Part shown: piece after piece, positions 1 to 13,034 of the stretch
Layout: each line of letters begins with the position of its first letter
Numbering within the stretch: position 1 is the first letter of the stretch
From: Erythroxylum novogranatense
Taxonomy: Eukaryota; Streptophyta; Magnoliopsida; Malpighiales; Erythroxylaceae
Assembly (NCBI GenBank): GCA_029891385.1
Contig: CM057228.1
Location: 55,901,783 to 55,965,782 of the forward strand
Length of the DNA: 64,000 nt
Direction: 5' to 3'
Position numbers and translations under genes: made by a program
The notes under the pieces: model-generated
Seen by the model: only the letters and a program-made list of their open reading frames with translations
Databases searched by the model: none
Told to the model about the DNA's origin: nothing

Positions 1-1079
1 ATAATGATAATCCTCAACATTGAATGCAAGACGTCTTGTGACCGAGGCAACCAGCAATAAAAATATGTTATTCAACCCTGGATCTTTGTCCTCACTTTCT
101 GACAATGTTTCTTGGACATCTCGTTCTAATACCAACTAAAACAAATCACTTGTTTATAAAGAAATTCGATATGATATGTAAACTACACAAGAAGGGGGGT
201 TGAATTGTGTAATTTTTTTTCTAAAATAATAATCTTTTGAGACTTCTTGAATTTCTTTATGAAAATTCAAATGATTACTAAAACACTTTGCTAAAGTTGA
301 TAAGCAATGCATTCGCAAGTAATATTATCTATTCGTCTAACAACAAGAAAATTAAAAGATAAGGGTTAGAGAATAGACGCTGCGATTTTATACTAATTCA
401 CCCCAAACCTTGGGCTACGTCTAGTCCTCAGAGTTAGTATGAGATTTCACTATACCAACTTTACAAGTATTCTTTCTACACTTGCAGAGTCTCTTTAGGT
501 CTCTCTCACAGAGTATTCTTTATCAGCTGTATTAGCCTCTCCAGGCTCTAGCCTTCCTTTCTCTCTCTAAGAAAAGTTTTTTTGAGCTTTAGGTTACAGA
601 TGTATTTTCTCACTTCTTTTACATTTTGAATATGTAATTTTTGTTAATGTAAAAGCATTCGTTATTTAGTTTCAACTAGAACTAGTATTTATAGCATAAG
701 TCTCCAACTGTCTTTTTAAAAACTGCTTCTTGAATATTTTAGAAATGGTCATTAGTTGAGTCCTGTAACTAACTCCAACTAACTAACTATCTGAAGTTCT
801 AGAATATCTTCTTTTTGTATCATCTGGAATAATGCTTCTTCTTTTACTCCGTTTCGTCTATTATTCTGCTTCGTCTATTACATTACTTTGTCTGTTGTTG
901 CGCTTCATCTGGTGTAGCTCTTCGTTTGGAGTTGATCGTTCACCTTCTGAGTTAACTAATTGTTACTTATATTTTTCTGCACATTTAACAAATTTATTAA
1001 AACAGTTCATACATTTATAAGATTATTATTATTTGATTTCCATCAAAATTAATAGATGTGAAGTCCTCTTGATTCAACA
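1..1079 (-). mobile_element. Ty1-copia-like element, 5' LTR and leader (partial, runs off left edge)
   Basis: A minus-strand LTR spans about 137-1079 (943 bp). At its left edge the plus strand reads GTTCTAATACCA (123-134), the complement of a primer-binding site TGGTATTAGAAC, so the internal region lies to the left and bases 1-122 are leader. A G-rich motif on the plus strand at about 186-205 (AGAAGGGGGGTTGAATTG) and the block around 400-430 match the solo LTR at 27947-31694. That second copy, whose ends are fixed by a TSD, was used to set the limits here. The right end is ..TTCAACA (1079). The outer left base reads TA instead of TG, probably a point mutation. No coding sequence of this element is in the window. 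The family is inferred from LTR similarity and PBS type only. Confidence 0.55.
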
Positions 1080-1382
1080 AAAAGATTAATCTGTTAAAGG
1101 TTTAAGGGGATTCAAACCTAGATACTAATTTCTGATAACGACAGTTTTTTAATTGAATTCCACTATCTTTGCCTTTATTATTGTTTCCTATTTCTTTAAT
1201 TTTTTTAATTTTTATTTTCTTTTTATTAAAAATCTAAAATCAATCCTTAGGTTAGAGGGGAAGGGTAATTACTAGTATTTATTGTCTTCGTGGGACCGAC
1301 TTGTACTTGTCGATACTAGCCATAAACACGTCGTGTACTTGCGGTTATTACAATATTGACCAACTTACAAAATAGGTTAATC

Positions 1383-1727
1383 AGACATATAAGTAATGTT
1401 CCAAATAGATTTCTCATAGTGGGTCAATTCAGTGAACTTTTTCTCTAACAAGTACTCAGAACAAAGTATGTCAATACTTTAGTCTATGAGATTGACTGCT
1501 TTATAAGGAAAAACAAAATGTATACTAGTCTTTTATGTTCTATTAATATCCAGTCTTAATATATTAATAACTATCATAATGCAATTAGAATATCATAATT
1601 ATAATGTCACTTGCGATGTATAATTATCCTTATGGACTTTGTCATATACATCTAAACATATATAAGATAAAGAATGCTTTTAAATAAACATCACTAAACT
1701 ACAACCAAACTAATTAGCTATATAACA
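1383..1727 (-). repeat. Old LTR-like block (left copy)
   Basis: About 345 bp that match 9895-10240 in the same orientation with many substitutions. Shared stretches include an ACATA-AAGTAATGTT-CAAAT segment at the start and ACTAAACTACAACCAAA near the end. The block ends in AACA at 1727 and is followed by ATCTCCTACTT (1728-1738), which on the minus strand is a purine-rich tract like a copia polypurine tract. This suggests the 3' LTR of a very old minus-strand copia element. No TSD was found, so the left limit is uncertain. Confidence 0.4.
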
Positions 1728-1738
1728 ATCTCCTACTT

Positions 1739-4700
1739 ACATTAAGCCAATCGTTTAAGTATCATTTACCATATCACCATATTAGGATCATACTACTGCT
1801 GGGATAGTGGCTAAATGAGATAATTCTATAAAATTCTCTATATTGAGCATTTACTTAAATCTTATAACTTCCATCTTAATTATCATCATAATTAAGAAAG
1901 TTTTTTTAAGTACATTCTTGGATCTTTGATGAGACCTTAGCTCCTTTTATATGCCTAATGGCTCTAATGTTCTATAGTGCATTACTGTGTTGAACAATGA
2001 AATGAACTATATCAAGTTCATTAAAGAACTTATTGATCTAATTAATCATTTCCGTTGAATGAAAAATGTATTATGGCTTAATTAGCAACCATTGCTACCT
2101 TGGGACCTTTCCAATCTTAAATGATATTTTTCTTAAATAGACCTTAATTAGGATTTACTTCTAATGTAATATCCTTATCATCTTGAACCCAATTGTCATC
2201 TCATATATATAATAATGGATATTGTCAATACTTGACAAATAAATATCCCAAATACTAAACAACTTTAATACATTATCTATTTACTTGGACTTGGAATAAG
2301 TGAAAAATTAAATCTATCTTTAAAGATGTAATTCTCATAATTAAACTATTACCTTTTCATATCCAATAAGATATGTTTCTTAAATAATTATATTTTCAAT
2401 AATTAAAAATTAGAATTGTTGTTCTCTATGAGCAATATGCCTTCACATACTCCAACTGAAGAGGACATCTACACTCCCACTAATCTTCTTATAGACTTGA
2501 TAAATCCACAATCATTTGAAACACAAACTATTTGAATTCACTAAGAAAATGAATCTTTCAATGTCTTGTAGCTTTTCAACTATATATCAAATGTATTACA
2601 AAAAAGTCACTAGTTTATATTGGATTTATTGTCATGAAATTTGAACATTTCAAATTTCATCTTACTTCCACTACTTATTTTGAGAACCACTTTCCTATAA
2701 GTGTTTGTTGAAGCAAACAGTTTGTTCAATAGGTCTGTAAGATTATATCTAACCTTTTGGAAATTTTATTACCTAATTTAGTTCTAAACTTAATGGATAA
2801 TACATGGTTTAATTAAGCAGTACATCCTAAAATCATTAACTTTGACTCTTTCAAAGACTTGGTGTTTCATATGTAATATGGAATCTTTCTAATTGATTTG
2901 AATGGAACTATTGAAGGTAAGCCATTGTACTAAGCATACTATAGGAAATATACTATGACATTATACAATATCTTATATTGTATTTTACTCCTTTCACAAA
3001 TCCATACTCTTATGAAATTTTATTTGAAGGTATTCACAAGAGAATTTCATTCTCTATAGATAATCAAAATTTAAAACTCACAAAATTGATCTCATCAAAA
3101 TGCATCAACATTCTCAATGTTTAATTTCTATTTAGATTTAAACAATTTGAAATTTTCAAAATTTTAAATAATTATTTCATTCAATACATATAATTATATC
3201 ACATAAATTCATTAATCATCTAATGAAATATAAGTATTATCCTTTTATGAATTGTTATTCCATCTAATATATCACATGTATAAGATTTAACAATTTATTC
3301 CTATCATCATCCTTTCACCAAAGGATGATTAGGTTATTTTCAACTTGACAAGTTTCATACAATTTATAATCAAAAGGATACATATATCCTTGTATGTAAC
3401 TTTATGATTCTCATTATGTTAATTTAACCAACATGGAATAAAATGATAGTCTCGGTTATCTAGATTTGTGTTCTTGACACTTATGTTAAGCATAAGTCTT
3501 CTTTGGTCTAACACATATAAATTATTTGTATAAAAGTGGATCAACTACTTTTACTTAACAATCTATTTCTTATCATACTTTGAATATTATAATAATGTTG
3601 AATTAAATTCAGTATCAAATACTTAAAAGTATGAATTAGAAATACATATAATCTCCATCATATTGAATATAGGCCAGAAAAGTTATGCAATCATTTTCTT
3701 CTAATGATAATTATTATCATTATATAGCAAATGCCTTTAATTGTAGTCAACAATTATATTTTTAGTAAGCGAAATTAAGTGAAATAATTTCATTAAGGTA
3801 CTATACCTTTTAGCTCTACTTTATGCAATCTCTTAGATCTTACTATTATGGTGTTGACATACATCTTACATGTTGTTATCAAAGTTTATGAGACATTAGT
3901 CAACTCAAAATGTCAACATATTTTTATTATCTATATGATTTTGATGTATCTCTAAAATTTTGTCACTAAATCCTCAACTAGGATTATAACAAAATAACAT
4001 AATAGGCATTACAATTTTCTATCTAACTTGGAGAACTTTTCCTAAACATGTCCTATGTCCAAGAAATTTGGTTCACTAACGTAGTATCAACTATACTAAA
4101 CAAAGTAAATTAAAGTCAGAATAGAATATAAATGTAGGAAAAGTAAGTAATTAATTATATGTTATGACTATCAAATGCGATTAGGACTTTAATAATGTAT
4201 TTGGTTACACCCACTATTTTGTTCAAAATAATAGCTCTCACTACTATTAGGAAAGATTACTCTAATCTTTCCAGTAGGTTAGGATCGAATTAAAATATAG
4301 TTTATCTTGAGTTTGTTTGACAAACTAACTGAACTTAAATTAGGTAGGTAACAAATTTATTAATCACATCTTTTATTACTCCTAGACCCCTTAGGTTATA
4401 ACTCTTGACAAAAACCTATCTTATATGTTATTCCTAACCTTACCTTTAAATTCATGTGATGATGAGTTTGCTTATCTAAATCACACAAATTTAGTTAAAC
4501 AGAACCTACTATCATAAGACTAAATCTTATTCGGGTTAAAGTGACCTTAAATTTGTTTAACAAACCTGATAATAAATAAAGTTTGCTTAACAAACCTGAC
4601 AATAAATAGAACTCTAGTTTATTCTTATAACAATGGAAGACAATAATCACATTCTCAATTTGTACTCAATATTTTAACAAGATATTTAATTTCATTTGTC

Positions 4701-5849
4701 TCATCAAACACACAATTGTATGTAAAGATCACACATATAAAATATACAATTGAACATGCATCTAATATAAATAAAGCATACAATTTATGCACTCATAATC
4801 AAATTATATACATAAAATCAAGGTTCGTTTAATCCAAGTTATAGATCTTCATAATCTAAAATAGTATTTCCAACTCCTTGGAAAATTTAAATAGATTAAA
4901 CTCATTGATTTAAATGAAATAAATTCCTATTCTAAATAGAAATTTATGTTGATTTGAAAACAAATTTTAAATCCAATTGAAAATTATTTCTAATTATCTT
5001 GACTCCTTTAACAAAATTTGATTGAAATTTTTCCAAGAATTATGCTTCTTACTTATTATAATTTAAAAAGTCCTTTTCAAAACTATATAAGTAAGTTATC
5101 TTGACTCCTTTAACAAAATTTGATTGAAACATTTTTCAATAAATTATGCTTCTTACTTACTATAATTTAGAAAAGTCCTTTTTAAAACTTTATAAGCAAG
5201 ACATTCAAATCCAATTAGAAATCTGTTTCTAATACCATTAGAACTAACTTCTCCTTAATTAGAAAACTATTCTCTAATATTAAAAGGAAACTACTTTCAA
5301 AATTTTAAAAATGTTTTTAAATTTAGTTAGAAAGTCTTTTATTTTATTTCTTCAGAGATTGATTTCTTAATTAACTAGAAAATCTTTCTTTAATAAGTTA
5401 GAAGACTATTTTAAAATATTAAAGAAAACACATTTTTATTAATAAAAGAAAACACTTTTCAAAATTTAATCAAAAATATTTTCTAAAAATCATTGAACTT
5501 ATTATTCATAAATAAAGAAACAATTTCTAAAAAATAAAATAATAATTATCTAAAAATAAAATCATAAAATTAATATGTCTCAATCAAATTGAAATAAATA
5601 AATTTAATTAAGAAACATCTTTCTTAATTATTTAGAAAACAATTTTCTTAATTTTAAAGAGTCTAATTAATTAATTTCATTCAAATTAATTCTAATTTTA
5701 GAAACTATTTTCTAAAATTAATTAAGAATTAATAAATTATTAATCTTAATCATATTAAAAATAATTACCTTAATTTTGGAATTGATTTTAAATTTTAAAA
5801 TAATTTTTAAAATTGATGTTTGGAATAGGTTTTGAAATACTCTTTCTAA
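1739..5849. other. AT-rich region without a recognisable gene
   Basis: About 4.1 kb of AT-rich DNA with stops in all frames. It lies between the two old LTR-like blocks and could be the decayed interior of the same element, but I could not recognise gag or pol motifs on either strand. It contains two local tandem duplications: a short one at 4548-4612 (AACAAACCTGA units) and one of about 100 bp at 4996-5200. Confidence 0.5.
4996..5200. repeat. Tandem duplication, two units of about 100 bp
   Basis: The segment beginning TTATCTTGACTCCTTTAACA near 4996 is repeated from about 5097. The following parts (AAATTTGATTGAAA, ATTATGCTTCTTACTTA, AAGTCCTTTT, TATAAG-AAG) recur in the same order with a few substitutions and small indels. 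It lies in AT-rich DNA and no coding function is seen. Confidence 0.75.
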
Positions 5850-7507
5850 ACCAAGGAATGAATTACTTCAATCTAGCGGCCAAATAAGCCTTAGCCTAGG
5901 ATTAAGATATTCTTATCATTGTACCTAAACACTGCTTATTCTAGCTTTAGGATACACTATCCTTGTCGGTAAACAATGCTTATTCTAGTACTAGAATAGT
6001 CTTAATCCAAACCTAGGATAAGTTCTTCTCATCACCAAACACTGTCTATTATATTCCTAGAATAAGGCTAACCAAACATCCAAACAACCTTCATCTTCTA
6101 GTTAGGAAACCCTAAAAACATAATGATGAAACCCTAGTAGCTGATACAAAGGATACCTTTGGGACTTGAACTTTTACCGAAGTTAATCACTATCACCCTT
6201 TACACAACAGTCTCACTTAGGTCCGCTTAAACAAGACTTAGCCTTCAACGACCCTCGAAGTGTTTATCTCGCACACTTAAAGAAATTATACTACGAAAGC
6301 AATAAGAAACAAAGGCAACAAGGAAACTTAAAGATACGGTAAAACCAACATTTATATACTTTTCCTCAAAAGAATACAAAGAATTCTCTCTATGATTGAA
6401 TGAGAAGAGCAAAGCTCGAATGAGCAAAGCTCGAATGAGCAAAATAGGCTTTCTAACTTGGAAGCCAAGTTACATTCAGAATCCTACTAAAATTGAATTG
6501 CCTAAGATGGTGCTAAGATCACATCTATTCTTACCAGATTACATCACGTGAATCAATTAGATGACACCCCCATCTAAATAAGACCCTAACTAATAAGATA
6601 AGATAACAAAAAGATAGAGTTTACATTCGAATAGGAAACTAGCATCCTTATCCTTGAAGATCTCTACTATTTTCAGATGTTTTGTTCCACTGCAACTTTA
6701 ACTTTCAGTCATCGCCACATCATCCAAGATCTTTCCACGATCTCTATCCGCTAATGATGTAGTGTGATCTTGCCGAAGGCCACATAGTACACTGGCCTGA
6801 TCCAATACTCCCCACAATAAGTCCGTTAGTCGTGGTCGATCCATCCGAGCATGAGCCAAGTCCTTAGTCCATCAAGTCCTTAACCTGGGTCAAGTCAATC
6901 TCTATAAGGGTTGAGACTCTATCAAAATTTGCACCAAGTCCAATCCCATTCGCTCACGTTTGTCTTAGCGTTTTCGCATACCTCCCTTATGCATGAATTC
7001 AACTAACCTTGCTCCTAAAGTGGGCCATGAAGGTCGCTGAGAAGTGCTCTGAAGTTTATGGGTCTAATAGTAGCCAAGACTCATCCAACTATTGGTCACT
7101 CTCCAACTACCGCCTGCTATCTCCCGACGTTGTAAGAGACACTGCCACGAGACACCGCCGCTATAATATGGAACCATTGCCAATAGCATCCCGTCCAGAT
7201 GTAGCCAGTTGTTGTAGCCAACCTTGTCCAAGGCTACTGTCGATTAGTTAGCAGTTATTTCACACCAGTTACACACCTTCTCTTAGTTCTAGTATCGATT
7301 CACTCCACGCCACCATTGCAGCACACAAAATGCAAACATTTAGTTATTTAATGTGAAACAGATTAGTTGCACTATAAATAGGTGAACAAGACACTATGAA
7401 CTTCAATAACTTTTCTTCAAAAAGCTTCAACTATTGGTGGGAAACTATTGTCCACCTCAAAATCGATATTTAGCACTGGTACTACAAAAACATATGAGTA
7501 CTCGCGA
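5850..7507. other. Intergenic DNA, possible unclassified repeat
   Basis: No gene recognised. 5880-6070 contains several short imperfect repeats around the words CTTATTCTAG and CCTAGGATAAG. 6405-6440 holds a 16-bp direct repeat (GAGCAAAGCTCGAATG). Read on the minus strand, 6.9-6.15 kb looks like an untranslated retroelement region: a TATA-like TATATAAATG near 6350 and a weakly PBS-like TTTGTATCAGC near 6145-6155. I found no paired LTR or TSD. A 7009-7251 open frame has no recognisable motif. Confidence 0.3.
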
Positions 7508-8444
7508 CCTGTTTAGTTGAAAGGTTGGCAATAGAAGGGAATAGAATGTAACACACTTCTATCGTTTAGTTGAAAGTTTCATAATGAAATAGAACAAAAT
7601 GAGATGAAAGCGGAGAGTTTTATATTACGTTATATTCTATTCTAAACAGTAAAAATAAGAAACCTCCGATTTAGGGAGTTTAGGATGGAACGTAAACTAA
7701 TAAATACATACTATCTAATATACTCTCAATATTTTTCTTAATACCAATTATTTCTTCTAACTCTAACCTCCTTTTCCTAAACTAATTTATTATGATTTAC
7801 AAAATTGTATATAATTCATAATATTTTATATTATTTCTCTTTACTCTAATAATAATATTTTATATTATTAATAATAAATTGTATATAATTAATAATAAAA
7901 TAAAAATTAATAAAATTTTATTAATAAAATAGAAAATATATAAAATAATTCTTTAATTGTTTGTATATATTTCTATCTAAATAAAAATAAAAATAAATTA
8001 TTTTAAATATAAATCACGTATAATAGAATAAAATAAAATTTATTAAATAATTAATAATAGTATTTTATATAATAAATAATAATTTGTATATAATTAATAA
8101 TAAAATAATAAAACTTTTATTATTTTAAAATATAAAATATATGAAAAATTATTTGTCATGGTTGTGACTTGAATCGTGACTTTTAATTGAACATAATTTT
8201 TGTTTAAAAATCATAGCGTTAAACCTCCTGTAACAACCATTTTAATATCAGAGGTATAATAATCATTTATTATACATTACATTACATTACACCCATCTTT
8301 TAAACAATATTTCACTACATTATATTATGAACTCTTCCATCCTTCCTAAATAAATTTTTACTATATTACATTACATTCAATTATAAATCATTCCGTTTCG
8401 TTCCATTATATTATATTCCACTAATTAACATCCAACCAAACAGG
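7508..8444. mobile_element. MITE-like element, AT-rich
   Basis: The ends are inverted repeats: CCTGTTTAGTTG at 7508 and CAACCAAACAGG ending at 8444 (11 of 12 positions match). Subterminal sequences on both sides are loosely similar, with GGAATA/TATTCC-type words. The inside is very AT-rich and non-coding. The terminal wording resembles many plant MITEs, but I could not find a clear target-site duplication, so the superfamily is open. Confidence 0.45.
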
Positions 8445-9894
8445 CCCTCAATTTGCATGCCCTGAACTGGTTCTTTACTTAAGTTAATCACAAATCGAAT
8501 AAGGCCAAGGTTGGTGGAGGCTTTATGAATAGACCCGCAAAGGCAAACGACTCTAATAACTAGATTTGTTGCCCCTGTCCCTTTTGCCTCCATCTCCTCT
8601 CTGTTTTGTACTTTTGGCCTTATGATAAGATTATCCCTAGAGCTGCCAGTTTCTTCATTCAATTTAGATCGCAACAGAATAATTATGAAACTTTTTAATA
8701 TTTATGATTTTTCGAAAACCAAGACCACTTTAATTTTGTAAAATGATTAACAAATAAAACATAATAAAGCATGAATCTTAATTCTTATCTTATTTTGAAG
8801 TTCGATCATATTCTTGTCGTATCTCTTGAACTATTTTCAAAATTATTCCATCTCAACCACTGTAGGAGTATAAGTGTCTAACCTTTAACGATATCCACCA
8901 AACAGGTTGAGAGAACTCTATAATTCTTATAGAGAGGGTTAAGCAAGAAGTGCTAGCTCTATTAGAGCTTAAGCCTATTTATAATAAGTTTAGGACATTT
9001 TAGTAATTTAATCAAAATTAAATTATAATTTCCATTAAAGTTTAATTAGAATAACAAATAATTCTAATTACATATCTATTATGTCTAAATAAGATCCAAT
9101 ATTTTATATTAATCATTGTTTATTAAATATCTCATATTTAATCATAATCTTTCTCAAATTTTACAATTAAGCTAACTTGATTAAAATATCTTTGCTCTCT
9201 TTAACTTGTTCTTTATATGAGACCCATTAGGTTTCAAAATATATAGCGATGATTATAAATTATAATTATAATTCATAATTAGAATTAGAATTAGAATTAA
9301 CAAAATTACAACTCATTTTAATTTATCGTTAATTCTTCAGTTAAATAATTTATAATCATAAATCAATATTGATATTTAACAATCAATCACGATCATCTAA
9401 ATATTTAGGAATGTCAATGTTATTTTGGTTAACCTTTTCGTGCATAATTTTTGTTTGATTCAATCATTTCATCATACAATATTCCAATTAGATATAAAGC
9501 ATGTTATTAATGTCTACTTTATTTTGAGTATAATCATATTAGTTCTCTTCCATTAGCTATTGATTCAATTAATGATATTTGTATACTATTTAAAAAATAT
9601 CATTCCACATTAGTCAAGGATTTTTCGAATCAATACTAATCGAGAACATCAAAACATTCTCCCTAATTTCTTTAGGGTGATGAATCATATCTTGATTACT
9701 CAACTACCTTTATATAATTCATGCTACATCTAGGAACTGTCGACTGAATGAAATATGATTAAAATCGCTGACTTAATGACCTATTATTAAAATAAGTCAT
9801 AAATAGTATCAAAATATAGCAATTCTTGTATAAGATAACTTTGGAGATTTCAAGTTAAATGATCACTTATACAATTATCACAATGAGAATTTTC
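8445..9894. other. AT-rich intergenic DNA
   Basis: No gene or complete element recognised. 9276-9298 carries a short run of TTAGAA units. An 87-codon minus-strand frame at 8411-8674 overlaps the MITE-like end and shows no family motif. Confidence 0.4.
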
Positions 9895-10280
9895 ACAGAC
9901 ATACAAGTAATGTTTCAAATGGATTTATCATATTGGTTTAGTTCAGTGAACTTGTTCTCTAAAAAACACCCACACATTTGACTACTTCCTTCATAAGGAA
10001 AAAAAAACGTGTGTTAGTCTTTTTATTTTATTAATGTCCGGTCTTAATAAAACAATGACTAGGATAAATTTTAGGATAATACATAAATGCAATATAAATC
10101 TCACAATTATAATATCATTTGTAATTTATAATTATCTCATAGACTTATATCATATATATCAAAACATGTATAAGATAAAACATGTCTTTAAATAATTGTC
10201 ACTAAACTACAACCAAATTGATTGGTTGTATAAAGAATATCTTTAAATAATTGTTACTAAACTACAACCAAATTGGTTGG
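9895..10280 (-). repeat. Old LTR-like block (right copy) with terminal duplication
   Basis: This matches 1383-1727 in the same orientation. Near its right end the segment TCTTTAAATAATTGT-ACTAAACTACAACCAAATT-G is present twice (about 10191-10225 and 10232-10275). If the pair are LTRs of one element, this would be the 5' LTR of a minus-strand copia. The wording (a GTCCGGTCTTAATAAAA segment and a GTTCAGTGAACTTG segment) resembles common plant copia LTRs, but that is recalled similarity, not a search. Confidence 0.4.
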
Positions 10281-10724
10281 TTTTAAGGTATAAACTAACC
10301 TATATTGGTCTTGGCTTTAACTTATTTAGTATGATAAGAAAATAGAATCCTAACCAAGTTACGTGGAAAACCTAAAAGTTGATCGAGCTTGAAAGTTTTC
10401 AATAGGCAGACACGGTCAACAAATGCCAACCCCTATAACCATTTTTTTCTTATTTTCTTTTTAATAAAATTTTTTTGTTTCTGAATCTCAATAAATGAAA
10501 GTTAACTAATTCTTTAATACTATCAAACAAATACTATATTAAACGAATACTATAAAAGCATTTGAGAAATTTATCTCACATCTAGGAATGCTTATGCTAC
10601 ATTAAAGAAGATCCTCAAACGGAGAGGTTTCATCACAATTCATATCAGGAAGGTAGTACGAATGGGATGAACACACTGCAAATACTATATCAAAGATAAG
10701 AGCATTTAAGAAATTAGGAATACT
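10281..10724. other. Probable LINE remnant flanking copia-1
   Basis: No open gene. 10560-10680 resembles 16545-16640 on the other side of copia-1: both hold a CACATCTA-GA segment, then a CTACATTAAAG / TTACATTAAAG segment, then CTCAAA-GGAGAGG. The right-hand copy reads as the C-terminal region of a LINE reverse-transcriptase protein, so this is probably a second degenerate piece of the same LINE family. The last five bases (10720-10724, ATACT) are the target-site duplication of copia-1. Confidence 0.35.
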
Positions 10725-10952
10725 TGTTGGACCAATGGTGGTTGACAAATTAAATTCCCTTTATGTTTTGATAATACTAAAATATATAGAAATGGTTAAG
10801 AAATTATTTCAGGTATTGTGGATTGGAATAAATCAAGACAAGATATAAATCTTGGTGAAATCAATAAGGTAATAATCCTCAAACATGCTGGAGACATTAA
10901 ACATGAGATTATGGGAAGATTTGATGAAATATATCCGTTAGAATCAGAAACA

Positions 10953-11167
10953 AGTCGACTAACATATCATAAGTCGACTAAGAAATCAAGGATCATCAGA
11001 TGGGGATTGAAACAAGTCGACTAATGTGGAACAAGTCGACTACAAATCAAAGGAATAGAAGTACTAGTCGACTATCATGTCACTAGTCGACTTATCGAGG
11101 AGCGAAGTTAAAGCCTGAAGTGAAATATGTTAACACTAGTCGACTATAACAGCTCGACCAGTCGACT
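10953..11167. repeat. Array of eight AGTCGACT palindromes in copia-1 5' LTR
   Basis: Perfect AGTCGACT copies start at 10953, 10972, 11015, 11034, 11066, 11085, 11138 and 11160, plus a degenerate GCTCGACC at 11152. Several are spaced 19 bp apart (10953/10972, 11015/11034, 11066/11085). They lie in the upstream half of the LTR, before the TATA-like TATAAAAG at about 11300. The 3' LTR carries the same array at 15702-15917 with two copies changed to AGTCAACT and AGTTGACT. Confidence 0.9.
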
Positions 11168-11791
11168 ATCAGATAAAGCTGAATAAGATTTATCCGAATC
11201 ATTCACAAAAAGGAAAGGAGGATATTAAAGAACGGCTATATGAAGTTATGCAACGGCTATGAAGGATAACCAACGACTCTATTCTTCTCAAAAATCAATA
11301 TAAAAGAGTGGAGGATTAAGGGAAGAGACACAGAGGTCCTATAAACCAAATTATTCCTCTATTGTTCCAAAATTGCTCCTTGTTGCTCTTAAGCTTATTT
11401 CAAATTTGAATTGAGCATTGTTCTATCTTCTTTATCTCATTTCTTGTGCTAGTTGAGTGATTGGTGAAAGGTCACTAGAGAGGTAGGATTTGTGCCGAAA
11501 AACAAATCGTTTGTAAAGGTAACTTGAGCCGGAAGTCAAGTGGTATTGTAAGAGTTCACACTAAACTAAAAAGTGTATAGTAAAGTGGTTTGTCAAATCC
11601 TAAGTGGGAGCTTAGGTAGAGGACGTAGGTCTTAGCACCGAACCTCTATAAAAACAATGTTACTCTTCTTCCCTACTTTTTAAATTTAAATTTGTTTAAA
11701 TTATTTTTGTGTGAATTAACTTCTGTTTTTTGTAGAATTTTATAAAAAGGTTTAAAGATCTATTCAACCCCTCTTCTAGATCGTTTACAAT

Positions 11792-11803
11792 TGGTATCAG
11801 GGC
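11792..11803 (+). other. Primer-binding site of copia-1
   Basis: TGGTATCAGGGC, two bases after the LTR end. It matches the usual initiator-Met tRNA complement TGGTATCAGAGC with one change. Confidence 0.8.
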
Positions 11804-11817
11804 AGAAGTATCCAGAG

Positions 11818-12882
11818 ATGACACACAATAACCTAGCGGAAGAAGGTAACACAAATAATCTCCCTCCTTTGTTTAATGGTACTAACTATTCTTCTTGAAA
11901 AAATCCCATGAAGTATCACATTATAAGCGAGAGAGTAGAGTATTGGAAGATCATCATCTTTGGTCCACAAGCACCTTTGAAAGAGAATGGCAAATTAAAA
12001 ACGGAGCTGGAATATGACGACAATGATTGGAAGCAAGCTTACATCAACGCAAAGGCTATGAAATTGATATATTGTGCTCTCACGATTGAGGAAAGGAATC
12101 GAGTAAACTCTTGTACCAGTGCTAAAGAAATGTGGGAAAGACTTCGCATCACTCATGAAGGAATAAATCAAGTTCGAGAGACAAAGATCAACATGCTTCT
12201 CTATGACTATGAAATGTTTGTCATAAAGAAAGGTGAGTCTATTTCCACTATGCTTGATCGTTTTGCAGAAATCATAAATGGATTAGGCAACCTTGGAAAG
12301 CATATGACGGATAACGAAAAGGTAAAGAATATTCTTCGCTCACTATCGAAAGAATGGGACTCTCAAGTCACCGCTATTATGGAGTCTAAGGATCTCAATC
12401 ACCTGGAATTCAACGCCTTGGTGGGATCTCTCATCAACTATGAGATCATTCTCAAATCAAGAGGAGGAAGAGGTAAGTTACAAAAGTCAATTTCTTTAAA
12501 AGCTAATGCTTCTTCTCTTGATGAAAGTGACGAAGAAATAGATGAAGAAGAAGAAGACGAAGAAATAGCAATGTATGCCAGAAATTTGAGGAAGTTCAAA
12601 GGACTACTCAAAAATAGGAGGAAAGAATTAAGTGGTGGAAGAAATGGAGAAAGGAAGAAGTACACAATAGAAAGAAGATCTAAGGGCTATGAAGAAAAGA
12701 AGAGCAATGAAGGATGTTGGAAATGTGGAAAAAGAGGACATCATGCTAGAGAATGCAAAATCTCATCTTCCATTTCAAATTTCCAGAAAAATGACAAGTA
12801 TGACAAAGGGAAAAAGAAAGCTAGCCTAGTAGCCACTTGGAGTGTGTTGAAGAAAGCATTCATGTTAAATTCGATGATATGA
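11818..12882 (+). pseudogene. gag: copia-1 gag, nonsense-mutated
   Basis: The frame opens with ATG at 11818, 15 bases after the primer-binding site. It is stopped by TGA at 11896-11898, where the family has Trp, and continues in the same frame to TAA/TGA at 12882. The rest encodes a copia-type capsid protein of about 324 residues. It has a UBN2-like region (YEMFVIKKGESI, LRSLSKEWDSQVTA), a run of Glu/Asp near 12530-12570, and a CCHC zinc knuckle CWKCGKRGHHARECK (12715-12759). Role: packaging of element RNA. A single nonsense codon breaks it; the remainder is well preserved. Downstream the protease expected in the same polyprotein is missing. Confidence 0.85.
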
Positions 12883-13034
12883 TTTCACCCCTGAGAAAGA
12901 TTTGTTTTGATGATGATGTAGGGAATCTAGGAAATGGAGTTTAAGAAATTAAATCCAAGATTGAAGAAATGAAATTAGATGATAAAGATCATGTTCCCAA
13001 CACTAAAGCATAGGCAAAATCAAAGAACCATCCT

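Noticed and set aside
832..1020. 62-codon ORF near the left end
   Set aside because: Lies within the LTR at 137-1079 and consists of low-complexity Leu/Ser text from T-rich DNA.
6245..6442. Minus-strand 65-codon ORF with RALLIRALL repeat
   Set aside because: Repeat arises from a 16-bp direct repeat in apparently untranslated repeat DNA; no homology recognised.
10818..11024. 68-codon ORF present in both copia-1 LTRs (also 15567-15773)
   Set aside because: It is in the LTR upstream region and duplicated only because the LTRs are; no motif.
10953..11167. CRISPR-like array from regularly spaced AGTCGACT
   Set aside because: Plant nuclear DNA, 8-bp repeat unit, irregular spacing and location inside an LTR exclude a CRISPR array.
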